A DNA stretch of 64,000 nt from Tolypothrix sp. PCC 7712 (GCF_025860405.1 NZ_CP063788.1:62001-126000), one strand, 5' to 3'. Positions 1 through 10,351 are shown, counted from the first letter of the stretch. The notes: a model not told the origin generated them from the letters alone. A program made the numbers and translations.

Positions 1-224
1 GAGGACAAACCAGGTTATGCCAAAATTTAAAAATGACCTCAGCATCATTACGATACCTTGATGTGACAGACCGTATTAATACTGGAGATCACAAGCTATT
101 TAAAGATATTGTAAAGAAAAAGCCAAAGCATACCAGACATTTGCAACAATTACCCGCTTATTGCAATTATCCAGTGAAGAGTAGTATTGTGAAAGCGATC
201 GCCCAATTCTGGTATCCAATCGCG

Positions 225-1619
225 TCAATTCCGTAACCGCTCCAAATTAAACGCAAAAGGCGGTAAAGTCACCTCAACGCCATCCATCAAACTCACACTC
301 ACCAAAAACTTCTCATCCCAATTACCAACCACACGGGTAAATATATAAGAATCTTCACTCTCTGCATTTAATCCCGGTTCATCCAAAATACCTGTTTGGT
401 CGCTGACCCTAAGTTTAATCCCAGACGGTAAACTACTTAAAGCAGGTGCGCCCAAAATTAGTAACAAACTCCACTCTGGCTGTTCAGATTCCGATAGTAA
501 ATGCCAAGTCACAGCATACAACCGCAAAGGTATCCCAGCTAAAAGTAAATCTTGATACGCACCCCGCGCTTGTACGGGAATTTCTAAACCCCTCTGTCGT
601 AATTGAGTAGCTATTACCTCAAATTCTTCCTCAGGACTACGTATTGGGCGCATTTGGGAAGCATCTGCAAAACTGGGTAACAGCACCCAAGAAAGTGAAG
701 CAGCTAAATCATCCAACTCATCCCACAACCAACGTCCAGCATTTAAAGCAGGTTGGGTAATTAATTTAATTACATCTTGTAGAGACGCAAAAGCAGCTGT
801 TGATTCTGGGTTGGCGCTACCAATCTCTATATTCTCTATAGCTGCTTGTGTTTGTAATGTGTAAACCCAATTGATCAATTCTGGACTAGTTAAAACAGCA
901 GCAGCTTGTTCCCAAGTTAAAACTTCAGATAATTCCCGTTTCGGTGATTGTAACTGAGGTAATAATTCCACCAACTGATTTTGTATATTTGCTAAAATCG
1001 CACTACGATTTGTAGGAATTACAGGTAAAGAGATTGCTGATGATTCCAAACATCGTAGATAAAGCAAGAGACGGTCTGGATTACTATCAAAACAGGATAT
1101 TGTCAGTTGATAATTCCAATCTGACTGTAAAGAGGTTGTCTGTAAATTCTCTTGTAATTCTTCATAGCTTAAAAAAGCATAAACATTTGCTGCTTCTTGT
1201 TCTTCTAACACCTCCACTAAAACATAAAAGTGGGGAATAAACTCTGGTAAATCTACAACTACTCTGGGAATATTAACCATTTCATCGCTCAAGCTACCAG
1301 TGGCAATTAAACAGACTTTAAATTCCCCTACTTGTAAATTAGCAACGCCACTAATAAAATTTGCTAAAACTGGTTGTAAACTTGTACATTGCTCGCGATT
1401 AATAGTTAAAGATTCTGCTCTTTCTTCTAGCCATTGCTCAAAAGCTGATAAAGCTAAATAATGAAGATAAGCTTGCCATTGTTTGGATTCATTAATAACT
1501 TGATTACTGAGTACTGCGGCTTGGTCAATCTCATCGGGTGAGAGAATAACTGCTGAAGTTGGTAAAGCATCAAAATCAAGGTAAGACATGGGAGGAAGAT
1601 TACTTAATAAATTTGTCAT
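225..1619 (-). CDS. DUF1822 family protein
   Basis: A 464-residue protein I recognise as the cyanobacterial DUF1822 family. No enzymatic motif, signal peptide or membrane segment is visible, and the family has no established biochemical role that I can state. It follows the sigma-like gene at 1629-3035 by only 9 bases on the same strand, so the two are probably co-transcribed. In cyanobacteria DUF1822 genes often sit near CHAT-domain genes, and here a TPR-CHAT gene lies 4.5 kb away. The family call rests on overall sequence character, and no function is assigned. Confidence 0.8.
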   Translation of the reverse strand: MTNLLSNLPPMSYLDFDALPTSAVILSPDEIDQAAVLSNQVINESKQWQAYLHYLALSAFEQWLEERAESLTINREQCTSLQPVLANFISGVANLQVGEFKVCLIATGSLSDEMVNIPRVVVDLPEFIPHFYVLVEVLEEQEAANVYAFLSYEELQENLQTTSLQSDWNYQLTISCFDSNPDRLLLYLRCLESSAISLPVIPTNRSAILANIQNQLVELLPQLQSPKRELSEVLTWEQAAAVLTSPELINWVYTLQTQAAIENIEIGSANPESTAAFASLQDVIKLITQPALNAGRWLWDELDDLAASLSWVLLPSFADASQMRPIRSPEEEFEVIATQLRQRGLEIPVQARGAYQDLLLAGIPLRLYAVTWHLLSESEQPEWSLLLILGAPALSSLPSGIKLRVSDQTGILDEPGLNAESEDSYIFTRVVGNWDEKFLVSVSLMDGVEVTLPPFAFNLERLRN

Positions 1620-1628
1620 AATTTTGTT

Positions 1629-3035
1629 TTAATTTCTTTTTCTAGTTTGGATATATTCACATAATCGTTCGGCGAAAATATCAGCTTTTAGGTGAGCTTT
1701 CATTGTTCTTGATTGAATCTCGGAATTTTCCAGCATTTGGCTAATTTCCTCAAACAGAAAGCTTGTCAATCGCTCGTCCAGGTTTTTCAAAGCTTGGATA
1801 TCAACATATACTTTAGCCTTTTCTTTGAGAGAGTCCTTTAAAATTACCAACATTTCCTGCTGGACATCAGTCCGCAAGTTTTTTAACTTTAATAACTTGG
1901 TTACCGAATCTTGCGCTCTCAATCCCAGGAATTCAGCAATTTCCTTCATTGCCAATTTTTGACATTGAGATAGCTCCAAAGCAGTTAAAAACATCGTGGC
2001 TTTATCGCCTTTTTTCCGTTCTAAATATCTAACTCGCGATTCTGTAACTTGAGCTAAAGCCTGTTGTAAGCTAAGTTGAAATTGATGGCGATAAAACTGT
2101 AAAAATTCGGTTTGTTCGTCGTTTTCTTCTAAACTATTATTAGTTTCAGTCGCCGGGATTTCTTCTATCAAAGAATTATACTTGCTTCCATACACAGCGT
2201 CTAGAGAACTTGTCTGTACAGAACCACCCCGAACATAAATTCGGTACTCGCGCAATTGAGCAGCCAGCTTTTGCAGTTTCTGACTCAAAACTTCAATCTC
2301 AAAAATTTGACCTGTATGCTTTTGAATATCTTGGGCAATATCTTGTAATTGTTGAGTATCAGGTGCAATACATTTACTCCTGAGACCTTTTCTCCGTTGT
2401 TGCAGTCTTTGCAAGCGGTAGATAGTATGATAGCTTTCTAAAATAGATTGCGCTTCTTTAATTGCTGCGTCGCTAAAACCACCCTGGCTAAAAATATGAA
2501 AATCTTTGAAAATGCGTTCTAATTGTTTAGGTTGAGTATCATTTAAAATCGCCCAATTACTAATTAAATAAACACCACATTCTAATAAAACTTTATTCAA
2601 TTCAGGCTGTTGCTTTAATTTCATTATCGCCCAAGTAGTCAGACTACTTTGCTGCGGATCAAAACTCTGGAGAATTTTTTGCGAGAAGCATTGATATACA
2701 CGGGCTGTTGATAATTTACCATCATCATCTAGGACATAAGGGAACAAATCGCTAGCAGTAAAATTATGCTTTTGACCAAATTTCCTTTCTAATTGCAGAC
2801 ATCCTTGCTCAAGAATCCAAGATAGAAAACACAGCAAACAACGTTCTGCTAGTAAAGCAGTCTCGCCAGAACTATGGCGATATAAATCTAGCAATTTACC
2901 CTGGATGTCTGCATCTGGTGTCAAACGCTCAAATACTTGTGAGTAAAACGACTTCGCCGCAGGTATCTGTTGAATTCTCCGGTTCCCTCCCGCATCAATC
3001 CTCACCAATTGCCAATATCTTGAAGCCTCGCTCAT
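1629..3035 (-). CDS. Sigma-70-like / helix-turn-helix regulatory protein
   Basis: A 468-residue soluble protein, mostly helical with charged C-terminal helices. Around residues 358-390 there is a helix-turn-helix-like stretch (MKEIAEFLGL, then SVTKLLKLKNLR) resembling sigma factor region 4 or a related DNA-binding domain. I cannot identify convincing region 2 motifs. It is upstream of and 9 bases from the DUF1822 gene, so it is likely the first gene of a two-gene operon reading away from the protease and CHAT genes. The role is inferred: a dedicated transcription regulator of the locus. It could instead be an unrelated helical protein. Confidence 0.5.
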   Translation of the reverse strand: MSEASRYWQLVRIDAGGNRRIQQIPAAKSFYSQVFERLTPDADIQGKLLDLYRHSSGETALLAERCLLCFLSWILEQGCLQLERKFGQKHNFTASDLFPYVLDDDGKLSTARVYQCFSQKILQSFDPQQSSLTTWAIMKLKQQPELNKVLLECGVYLISNWAILNDTQPKQLERIFKDFHIFSQGGFSDAAIKEAQSILESYHTIYRLQRLQQRRKGLRSKCIAPDTQQLQDIAQDIQKHTGQIFEIEVLSQKLQKLAAQLREYRIYVRGGSVQTSSLDAVYGSKYNSLIEEIPATETNNSLEENDEQTEFLQFYRHQFQLSLQQALAQVTESRVRYLERKKGDKATMFLTALELSQCQKLAMKEIAEFLGLRAQDSVTKLLKLKNLRTDVQQEMLVILKDSLKEKAKVYVDIQALKNLDERLTSFLFEEISQMLENSEIQSRTMKAHLKADIFAERLCEYIQTRKRN

Positions 3036-3146
3036 AAGTATTTGTATTTATTGGTCATTGTTAATTGTCACATTGCCGATGCTTTTCAACGCAAGTCCAA
3101 CCATTTTTTGAGATTCCATACTGAGTCCCTAATTTAACAGTTATTG

Positions 3147-3345
3147 GGAAAGGCAGAGGGCAGGAGGCAGAAGGCAGAAGGCAGAAGGGAATTTTGCTTC
3201 CTGCCACGGCAGTTGCTCCTAACCCTGCGTACCTGTCCCCTCTGCCAGCAACCTTAGGGAACGAGGGTTTAAGACTTCCAACAGGAGGGGTGTTACTCCG
3301 ACTCCGATCTGAATAAAACCTTCTGCCCTCTGCCTTCTGCCTTTT
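3147..3345. repeat. Intergenic short-repeat region with inverted purine/pyrimidine arms
   Basis: The 450-base gap between the divergent sigma-like and protease genes holds tandem copies of the heptamer GGCAGAA around 3150-3189 and the complementary string (CTTCTGCC/CTCTGCC units) around 3319-3341. Together they form long inverted arms around about 130 bases. This is the kind of short tandemly repeated element common between genes in Nostoc-like cyanobacteria. An open frame across it is only a by-product of the repeat. No other gene is seen in the gap, which must also carry the two divergent promoters. Confidence 0.6.
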
Positions 3346-3489
3346 TAAACTTGAGCTTTCATTTTTTAGTACTTCTGAGAAAATCGACCTTATGCAATTT
3401 TGCGCCAACCTCTGCTGCTGAGAAATTGCATATCCTCCAAATCATCAGAAATACACATATCTGGCAAAATTAATTCCCAGTTCGCACTT

Positions 3490-5652
3490 ATGAGACGTTT
3501 AATTTCCAGTCTGATTTTGGCAGGTTGTTTTTTCAGTGCTACCAGCTTTTCTCTGCTTCCTCAGCAACACCGTGAGTTCGCGCAGGCACAAACAGCAGAT
3601 GAATTGTTTTATACATTTTACGGACAAAAAATTCCTTTGAATTTGCGCCGTGATACGGTGGCTGTGAGCTTTAAACCCAAGAATACACGCTCTCGCTCTA
3701 TCCAACCTTTATACTTACAGTTGCAACAAGATTTACGACGTGGTGGCGGTAATACTCGTAGCATTGGTAGTAATCATCGCTCTGATGTAGATGTTAAACC
3801 TTTGGGAGAAAACATCGCTCTAGTTAACCTACCTTCTGGCACTCGTGCTTCCTTAAATACAGTTCAACAGCAGATTCAAAAACAGCCTTACGTGCAAGAA
3901 ATATTACCTATCTTATCCCGTAAATCACAGTCAGCATCTCCAGAAACAAAATCTGAGCCAGTTATTGTACTACCCAACGAGATTGTCATTAGTTTTGAGG
4001 GCGAGATGTCCGAGAGCCAAAGGCAAATTATCCTACTGCGCCACAATTTAGAAGTACTTCGTCCCTTGAGATTTAGTAAAAACCGCTACTTAGTACGTTC
4101 TAAGTCAGTATCTGGGACTGAAATTTTACATGTGGCTAATCAACTAACTCAAGTACCAGGAGTGCAATCAGCAACACCGAATTTTATTCAAGCGACTTCC
4201 GATCATATGTCGCAATTGCTGGCAACAGCAGCCAATTTACCAGAAACTCCTCACGCCGCCGAACGCTTACAACAGCAGTTGGCACAGTTACCCCAACCAA
4301 AAGATACTCCGATTTCTTCCAACTTACTACCTTTGCAATGGCATTTAAATAGTACTCCTCGCCGGGGTCAGCTGTTAGCTCGGACTGATATTCGCGCTAC
4401 GGAAGCCTGGCGCAACAGCAATGGCGGACGTGGGGTTGTCGTGGCGGTAATTGATAGCTTGATTCAATGGGATCATCCCGACTTGGTGAAGAAGACATAC
4501 AAATCTGGCGATCGCTCTGATAAATTACCTGGTGAGGAATATGGCTGGGACTTTTCTAGCCCAGGTGAAGGTGACGCTGATACACGCTTGAGTTCCCAAG
4601 AAATGTCACAGATTCAAGCAGAATTTCAAGACACTTTTAAATTACCATCTGACCAATTATTAAAGAAATATCAACAACTGTCGGGCATCTTAAAACAGCG
4701 TTACCCTAAAGCTTCAGACAGTGAAATTGCTCATCGCATTCGCAATCTGATTCGTGCTGAAATTGGGAGTGAGTTTCACGGTACTTGGGCTGCGGGTGTG
4801 ATTGCTGCTAATTCGGAAGATAAAGCAGGTATTCTGGGAGTTGCGCCTCATACCCAAATCCTGCCAATTAGGGTTTTTGGCTTACGTGGTGCGATTAATA
4901 TGGCAAGTTTATCCGAAGCTATTGGTTATGCTGCCAGTAGAAATGTTGATGTGATCAATATGAGTTTGGGTGGTTTGCTTCCTGATGAGGGATTAACCGA
5001 GCAAATTTTTGATGTGTTGGATGCTCATCGTCATTTAGTAATAGTTGCTTCTGCTGGTAATGAAAATTTAGATGGGGTCGGATTCCCGGCTGGTATTCCT
5101 GGGGTTGTATCAGTAGGTGCTACAAATATGACGGGAAATCGCACCTTCTACAGCAGTTATGGGGGCGGATTAGATTTAGTCGCACCCGGCGGCGAAATCC
5201 AAAATAGTCTCAGTGGTGGAATTTTAACGACAGGTGGTACTTGGTTGGATGGTTTTTGGCAGGGAATGTCTGTACCAGATTACGCTTGGGGTTTAGCGTT
5301 AGACCCCTTAGGTAAGTATGTCCAGGTACAGGGGACTTCTTTTTCGGCTCCCATTGTTTCAGGAGTAGTGGCCCTGATGAAGGGAGAAGACCCAAAACGG
5401 CGTTTGAGCCGCCATGAAATTGTCTCAATTCTCAATCAGACTGCTACCTATGATGGACTCAATCTTTCTAAAGCGGATGCTAATCGCTATAGGTTGCAGA
5501 AGGAAGTGGGTTTTGGAACTGTTGTAGATGCTCCGGTTTCGCGACCTTCTGGTATTTTCCCTAAGGCGAAACCTGTTTCCGCCCAAGAGTATTTCTTCGG
5601 TCGTGGTTTAGTTAATGCTGATGCTGCGGTGCAGGCTGTGAAGAACAGGTAG
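3490..5652 (+). CDS. Secreted S8 (subtilisin) family serine peptidase
   Basis: I chose the ATG at 3490 because it opens a typical export signal (MRRLISSLILAGC). The frame is open upstream to 3400. The LAGC may be a lipobox, making this a lipoprotein, or the hydrophobic run may simply be cleaved. The catalytic triad is intact, numbered from 3490: Asp322 in AVIDS, His430 in EFHGTW and Ser617 in GTSFSAP. An N-terminal region of about 270 residues is probably a propeptide. The Asp-His spacing of about 108 residues is long for subtilases and includes a charged helical insert. It acts outside the cytoplasm. It lies upstream of the TPR-CHAT gene on the same strand, but the 510-base gap argues against a simple operon. 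Confidence 0.9.
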   Translation: MRRLISSLILAGCFFSATSFSLLPQQHREFAQAQTADELFYTFYGQKIPLNLRRDTVAVSFKPKNTRSRSIQPLYLQLQQDLRRGGGNTRSIGSNHRSDVDVKPLGENIALVNLPSGTRASLNTVQQQIQKQPYVQEILPILSRKSQSASPETKSEPVIVLPNEIVISFEGEMSESQRQIILLRHNLEVLRPLRFSKNRYLVRSKSVSGTEILHVANQLTQVPGVQSATPNFIQATSDHMSQLLATAANLPETPHAAERLQQQLAQLPQPKDTPISSNLLPLQWHLNSTPRRGQLLARTDIRATEAWRNSNGGRGVVVAVIDSLIQWDHPDLVKKTYKSGDRSDKLPGEEYGWDFSSPGEGDADTRLSSQEMSQIQAEFQDTFKLPSDQLLKKYQQLSGILKQRYPKASDSEIAHRIRNLIRAEIGSEFHGTWAAGVIAANSEDKAGILGVAPHTQILPIRVFGLRGAINMASLSEAIGYAASRNVDVINMSLGGLLPDEGLTEQIFDVLDAHRHLVIVASAGNENLDGVGFPAGIPGVVSVGATNMTGNRTFYSSYGGGLDLVAPGGEIQNSLSGGILTTGGTWLDGFWQGMSVPDYAWGLALDPLGKYVQVQGTSFSAPIVSGVVALMKGEDPKRRLSRHEIVSILNQTATYDGLNLSKADANRYRLQKEVGFGTVVDAPVSRPSGIFPKAKPVSAQEYFFGRGLVNADAAVQAVKNR

Positions 5653-5657
5653 AGGTA

Positions 5658-5680
5658 AGGGCGCTTATACTTGCGCCCCT
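5658..5680 (+). terminator. Weak hairpin after the protease gene
   Basis: AGGGCGC and GCGCCCCT form a 7-bp stem just after the protease stop codon. No T-run follows, so termination here is uncertain. Confidence 0.3.
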
Positions 5681-5827
5681 ATGAGATCAACAATCTCAAT
5701 ACCCACACATCATCTACTTGTTGCGATCGCCCATCTTCCTTAAAGGAAATGCTTGTTCTGACTTTGACCGTTATCTTTTTGGCGGAGCGATCGCTATTTC
5801 TGCCAAGAATATTAACCCAACGGTTCT

Positions 5828-5939
5828 CAATACTTGTCGGTTAAGGGCAAAAGGGGCAAGATAAAACCTTTAACCCAAACCCAGTCACCTTTTCCCCAAA
5901 CCAAATTCCGAGTTAAAAATCCTTAACCGAGAAGTATTG
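5828..5939. repeat. Small MITE-like inverted-repeat element
   Basis: 19-base arms at 5828-5846 and 5921-5939 are inverted copies with one mismatch (CAATACTTGTCGGTTAAGG and its complement form). They enclose about 74 bases with no coding capacity. The size and arms fit a miniature inverted-repeat element in the 510-base gap before the CHAT gene. A further 13-bp inverted pair (GGGGGTATGCAA near 5941 and its complement near 6102) follows. No flanking duplication is obvious. Confidence 0.5.
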
Positions 5940-6163
5940 GGGGGGTATGCAACTTGGCGAATAACTGAAAATTCGGAAGCTGCTATTCTTCCTATAAGTA
6001 CGTCAGAATGCAACACTGTTGGCTGAAGTTGGAAAAACAGTCTGTGTGATTGGCTGATATTCCAAGCAGCTATGAACGTTCCATTTAAAGTTTCTGTAAA
6101 CTTGCATACCCCCATACCGCCGAGAACTATATTGATTTGTAGCAAAAATCAGTATAAATCCTA

Positions 6164-9100
6164 ATGACAAAGCATAAAAAACTTCCTGCGCTGGCTTCTC
6201 GCGCTGTTGCTTTATTTTTCGGACTGCTTTTATTATCCGAGTCAACAGCCGCTAGTTTGGGGAGTCATCAGGTAAAAATTGCCCAGCAACCAGCGTCTAC
6301 GCCATCAGTTCCCTTGAATGCAGAACAACAAAAGTTATACCAACAGGGTGTAAAGCTGTTTCAAGAAGCACAGGAATTACAGAAGAAGGGAACTAAAGAA
6401 GGATATCAACAGGCAATAAATAAATATCAACAAGCGTTGAAAATAGTTGAAGAGATAGGGTTAAAAGCAGATCAAGCTTTAATAAACCAGTCTATTGGTT
6501 TTATTTACTTTACGCTTTCAGACAATTTCAATGCACTCAATTATTTAAGTAAATCTTTAGGGATTTGGCAAGAACTAAAGCAACCTATACGTCAAGGTGA
6601 ATTACTCTCTATGATTGGGGATGTTTATGCCAGCACAGGTAATCCCAAAAAAGCAATTGAATATTTGAATCAAGCGAAGTCAATTTTTCTATCGAATAAG
6701 AAATTTGAAAATTTAGCTACAACTTTTTACTCAACAGCAGGTGCATATATAAGATTAGGAGATATGAAAAAAGCCATTGATTCTTTAAATGAAGGGCTAA
6801 AAATTTATCGTGATATATTAAAAGACCTGTCACAAGAAGCTAACACCCTTAATCACATTGCCTCGATGTATTCTCTTATAGGTGAAACGAAGCAAGCTTT
6901 AAAAGCTTATAATGAAGCTTTGGAAATTCAGCGTAAAAATAATGACTTATCTGCTCAAGCGATTACTTTGAGTCAAATTGCTCCTATTTATGCTAAGTTA
7001 GGGGAACGCCAAAAAGTTATTTCTTATATTAAAGAAATATCTAAATTACAACAAGAAATTAAAATAGGGTTTACTGATCAGGGCATTATTTATCGAAACA
7101 TTGCCAATAGTTATTTTTTGCTTGGAGATTACCAAGATGCACTGAGTTTTTATACACAATCAAAAGATGCTTTTGAACAAGCAGGCAATTCTATTCTGAA
7201 ATCACAAGTCATAGGATTAATTGTCAGTATTTATAAAAATTTCTTAGGTGATAATCAAAAAGCACTTGAATATATTGGTCAAGCGATTAAATTTCAGGAG
7301 GAAAATGGTTTTAAGGGAGACGAAGCTTCAAGCCTTAACCAACAAGCTGATATCTATGCTTTACAAGGAGACTATCAAAAAGCATTAGATTCTTACAATA
7401 AAGCCTTAGAAATTGAGCGTATAATAACAGATACCAATTCGCAAGCTCGAACTCTTGCCAACATAGCAAGACTATATAGTTTACTAGGTGACTACAATTC
7501 AAGTATCAATGCTTATAATCAGTCACTTGATATATACAAAAAATTACAACACATACCTAACCAAGCTGGGATTCTTCTTAATATTGGTAATCTTGAATTT
7601 GTATATGGTAATTTTGAACAAGCTTTGATAGCTTATGACCAGGCATTATCATTACATCGAAAGCAGCAAGATTATATATCAGAAGTTCTTGCACTTTGGG
7701 GTATAGCAAAAACCTACCGTGACAAGAATGATTACATTAAAGCTTTTGAGGCAGTTAAACATGCATTAGCATTATCACAAAAGCATAACTATTCATTTCT
7801 AGAAATAGCTTCCAATGGAATGATTGGTAGTATATACCTTACAAAAAGTGATTATAAAAATGCTTTAGATACATATAAAAAAACTTTAGTAAGCTTTCGT
7901 AAAATTGGCTCACTAAATAAAGAAGCTGAAACATTAAACTCAATAAGTATTGTTTATGAGTTTCAAACAGAACATCAACAAGCCATAAATACACTCAATG
8001 AAGAAATAAAATTACGACGAACTTTAAAAGATGATACGGGTGAAGCTCAAGCACTTTACCTAATCGCCATCAATCAACGCAAACTAGGAAATCTCAACGC
8101 CGCACTTCCCAACATCGAAGCAGCAATTAAAATCATCGAAAATATCCGCAGCAACGTCAAAAACTCAGATTTGCGTACTTCCTACTTCGCCACAGTCCAA
8201 AGTTACTATAAATTCAAAATCGACCTATTGATGGAACTGCACAAACAAGACCCATCAAAAGGATACAATGCCCAAGCACTGGAAACAAGCGATCGCTCTC
8301 GCGCTAGAGGATTGGTAGAACTGTTAACCGAAGCCCGCGCCAATATCCGCAAAGGTGCAAACCCCGAACTCTTAGCCGAAGAACGCCGTATACAAGCTTT
8401 AATTGATGGTAAGGAGAAAGTCAGGTTTGAAATAGTTAACAGCGATAAAATTAAAAACCCCATTTTTAAAGCCAACGCCGAAAAGTTACAAACAGAAATT
8501 GATCAACTCCTCAGCCAACAAAAGCAACTAGAAACCGAAATTCGTCAAACTAGCTCAAAATACGCTAACCTCAAGTATCCCCAACCCCTGAATTTACCGC
8601 AAATTCAGCAACAACTTGATAAAGATACGCTGTTATTACAATATTCCTTAGGTTCCGAACGCAGTTTTCTGTGGGTGGTTTCTCCCAATTCTCTCGACAC
8701 TTACGAACTTCCCAAAAAAGCCGAGATAGACAAAAGCGCTATCAATTTATTTTGCCTGATTAGCCGAAATAGTTCTAAACCGCCTTCTCTTACCCATCAA
8801 GACAATCCCTGTAAAAACATCAAAAATCAACGCATTGATGTCGCTGCAAAGGAACTGAGTCAACTGATTCTCTCACCCGCGAAAGATAAATTAGCTACAA
8901 AACGCTTAGTCATTGTTGCTGATGGTGCATTGCAATATATTCCCTTTGCGGCGTTAGCTGATGTCAATTCTCAACCGAATTCTACACCACAGGAAGAGAA
9001 AGAAAAACCCAAAGATGTTGTTTGTTCTACTGCCGGTGGTATTCGTGTTTGTTCGCCAGTACAGCCGCAGAGTTTGAATTACCAGCCTTTATTAGTTAAC

Positions 9101-9913
9101 CACGAAATTGTTAGCTTACCTTCTGCAAGTGCGATCGCAATTCAACGCCAAGAACTCGCCACACGTCCACCCGCACCCAAAGCCTTAGCTATCCTCGCAG
9201 ACCCAGTATACAACGCTACTGATACGCGAGTTACGAACGCCCAAAATAAACAACTCCAAAAGCAAGATTACCTCAACCTAGAGCTAGAACAGTCTGCCCT
9301 CAAGCGTTCTGCTGATATTCTCAATCGCCAAGGTTGGACGCGACTTTCAGGTACACGCACAGAAGCAGAGACAATTTTTAACCTAGTACCGAAATCTCAA
9401 GGCGTGCAACTCTTAGATTTTGCCGCAAATTACACCCAAGCTACTAGCAGTAATCTCAATCAATTCCGGATTTTACACTTTGCTACCCACGGCTTTGTGA
9501 ATGATGCTAACCCAGAGTTATCAGGTCTTGTGCTGTCTCTGGTAAACGAACAAGGTAAAGACATTCGTGGATATCTGCGGTTAGCAGATTTATTTAACCT
9601 CGATTATCCAGCTGATTTAATTGTTTTCAGCGCTTGCGAAACCGGATTAGGTAAAGAAATTCAAGGCGAAGGCTTGGTAGGCTTGACAAGAGGATTAATG
9701 TATGCAGGGGCAGAAAGATTAGTTGTGTCCTTATGGCAAGTTGATGACAAAGGGACATCTGAGTTTATGCAAGAATTTTATCAGCAAATGTGGCAGCAAA
9801 ATAAATCGCCAAATCAGGCGTTACGGGCGGCGCAGTTAAAAATGTGGCAACAGGAGAAATGGCGTAATCCCAATTACTGGGCGGCTTTCACCTTTTTGGG
9901 CGAATGGAGATAA
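6164..9913 (+). CDS. Secreted TPR-repeat CHAT-domain (caspase-like) protein
   Basis: A 1249-residue protein. Residues 1-40 look like an export signal (AVALFFGLLLLSES, then an Ala-rich cleavage region). Residues of about 55-680 are a long run of tetratricopeptide repeats (recurring GDYQKAL/YNKALEI units). The C-terminal part, about 850-1249, is a CHAT domain with the expected His-Cys dyad: His1109 in FATHGF and Cys1158 in SACETG. CHAT is a caspase-fold peptidase family, and TPR-CHAT proteins are generally read as peptide-sensing proteases. The secreted location and the neighbouring subtilase suggest an envelope or extracellular proteolytic function. The substrate is unknown. Confidence 0.9.
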   Translation: MTKHKKLPALASRAVALFFGLLLLSESTAASLGSHQVKIAQQPASTPSVPLNAEQQKLYQQGVKLFQEAQELQKKGTKEGYQQAINKYQQALKIVEEIGLKADQALINQSIGFIYFTLSDNFNALNYLSKSLGIWQELKQPIRQGELLSMIGDVYASTGNPKKAIEYLNQAKSIFLSNKKFENLATTFYSTAGAYIRLGDMKKAIDSLNEGLKIYRDILKDLSQEANTLNHIASMYSLIGETKQALKAYNEALEIQRKNNDLSAQAITLSQIAPIYAKLGERQKVISYIKEISKLQQEIKIGFTDQGIIYRNIANSYFLLGDYQDALSFYTQSKDAFEQAGNSILKSQVIGLIVSIYKNFLGDNQKALEYIGQAIKFQEENGFKGDEASSLNQQADIYALQGDYQKALDSYNKALEIERIITDTNSQARTLANIARLYSLLGDYNSSINAYNQSLDIYKKLQHIPNQAGILLNIGNLEFVYGNFEQALIAYDQALSLHRKQQDYISEVLALWGIAKTYRDKNDYIKAFEAVKHALALSQKHNYSFLEIASNGMIGSIYLTKSDYKNALDTYKKTLVSFRKIGSLNKEAETLNSISIVYEFQTEHQQAINTLNEEIKLRRTLKDDTGEAQALYLIAINQRKLGNLNAALPNIEAAIKIIENIRSNVKNSDLRTSYFATVQSYYKFKIDLLMELHKQDPSKGYNAQALETSDRSRARGLVELLTEARANIRKGANPELLAEERRIQALIDGKEKVRFEIVNSDKIKNPIFKANAEKLQTEIDQLLSQQKQLETEIRQTSSKYANLKYPQPLNLPQIQQQLDKDTLLLQYSLGSERSFLWVVSPNSLDTYELPKKAEIDKSAINLFCLISRNSSKPPSLTHQDNPCKNIKNQRIDVAAKELSQLILSPAKDKLATKRLVIVADGALQYIPFAALADVNSQPNSTPQEEKEKPKDVVCSTAGGIRVCSPVQPQSLNYQPLLVNHEIVSLPSASAIAIQRQELATRPPAPKALAILADPVYNATDTRVTNAQNKQLQKQDYLNLELEQSALKRSADILNRQGWTRLSGTRTEAETIFNLVPKSQGVQLLDFAANYTQATSSNLNQFRILHFATHGFVNDANPELSGLVLSLVNEQGKDIRGYLRLADLFNLDYPADLIVFSACETGLGKEIQGEGLVGLTRGLMYAGAERLVVSLWQVDDKGTSEFMQEFYQQMWQQNKSPNQALRAAQLKMWQQEKWRNPNYWAAFTFLGEWR

Positions 9914-9926
9914 TTGGTCATTGGAC

Positions 9927-9964
9927 GAAACCCAACACCTCAAAACTTGTGGATGTTGGGTTTC
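9927..9964 (+). terminator. Hairpin terminator after the CHAT gene
   Basis: A perfect 11-bp inverted repeat (GAAACCCAACA / TGTTGGGTTTC) lies 13 bases after the CHAT stop codon. A second hairpin followed by seven T residues lies near 9980-10018. Confidence 0.6.
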
Positions 9965-10004
9965 AGGTTCTCAAACTGCGATCGCTTTCTCATTTCCCAG
10001 ATTG

Positions 10005-10032
10005 GAGAGCGATTTTTTTCGGGGGAGATGGG
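10005..10032 (+). repeat. 28-bp direct repeat, copy 1
   Basis: This 28-base sequence (begins GAGAGCGATTTTTTTC, ends GGGGGAGATGGG) is repeated exactly and in the same orientation at 37683-37710, next to the 3' end of a tyrosine recombinase gene. It could be an attachment-site core bounding 27.7 kb. It could also be a dispersed terminator-associated repeat, since its start closes a terminator-like stem here. Confidence 0.5.
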
Positions 10033-10057
10033 ACTGGCAATGCGGTAAGATGACCCA

Positions 10058-10351
10058 ATGAGCGATTCTGACCAACTTGTTATCTACCAGCTTCATATTT
10101 TTATCTTGGGCATCAGCCCCATGATTTGGCGTAGAGTCAAAATCCGCAGCGACAGCACAATCGCCGATTTACACTACATCATCCAGATAGCAATGGGATG
10201 GACAGATTCCCACTTACATCGTTTCATAATCAGTGTTTGTCAATATTCACAGCATAGGTGTTGGAAACACTGTGGCGATCGCACTGTGAAAACTCAAGCC
10301 AACAAAAACACTTTAACAATTATTGGATTTCCAAACATTCATATCATTTAA
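10058..10351 (+). pseudogene. Truncated pRiA4b ORF-3-like gene
   Basis: The 97-residue product matches the start of the plasmid pRiA4b ORF-3 family: LHIFILGISPMIWRRVKI, then TIADLHYIIQIAMGW and a His-rich LHRF. Full family members run well past this and contain a conserved YDFGD region, which I do not find. After about residue 55 the frame becomes unrelated and stops. It is best read as a 5' remnant left by a deletion or frameshift at the edge of the scar zone. Confidence 0.6.

Noticed and set aside
33..236. Open frame of 67 residues at the left edge
   Set aside because: No recognisable motif, and it converges into the DUF1822 stop region. Without upstream sequence I cannot support it as a gene, and positions 1-224 otherwise show nothing identifiable.
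3061..3408. 115-residue minus-strand frame
   Set aside because: Its sequence is a translation of the short tandem intergenic repeats (repeated Ser/Pro/Leu and Ala/Glu/Gly strings), with no gene-like signal.
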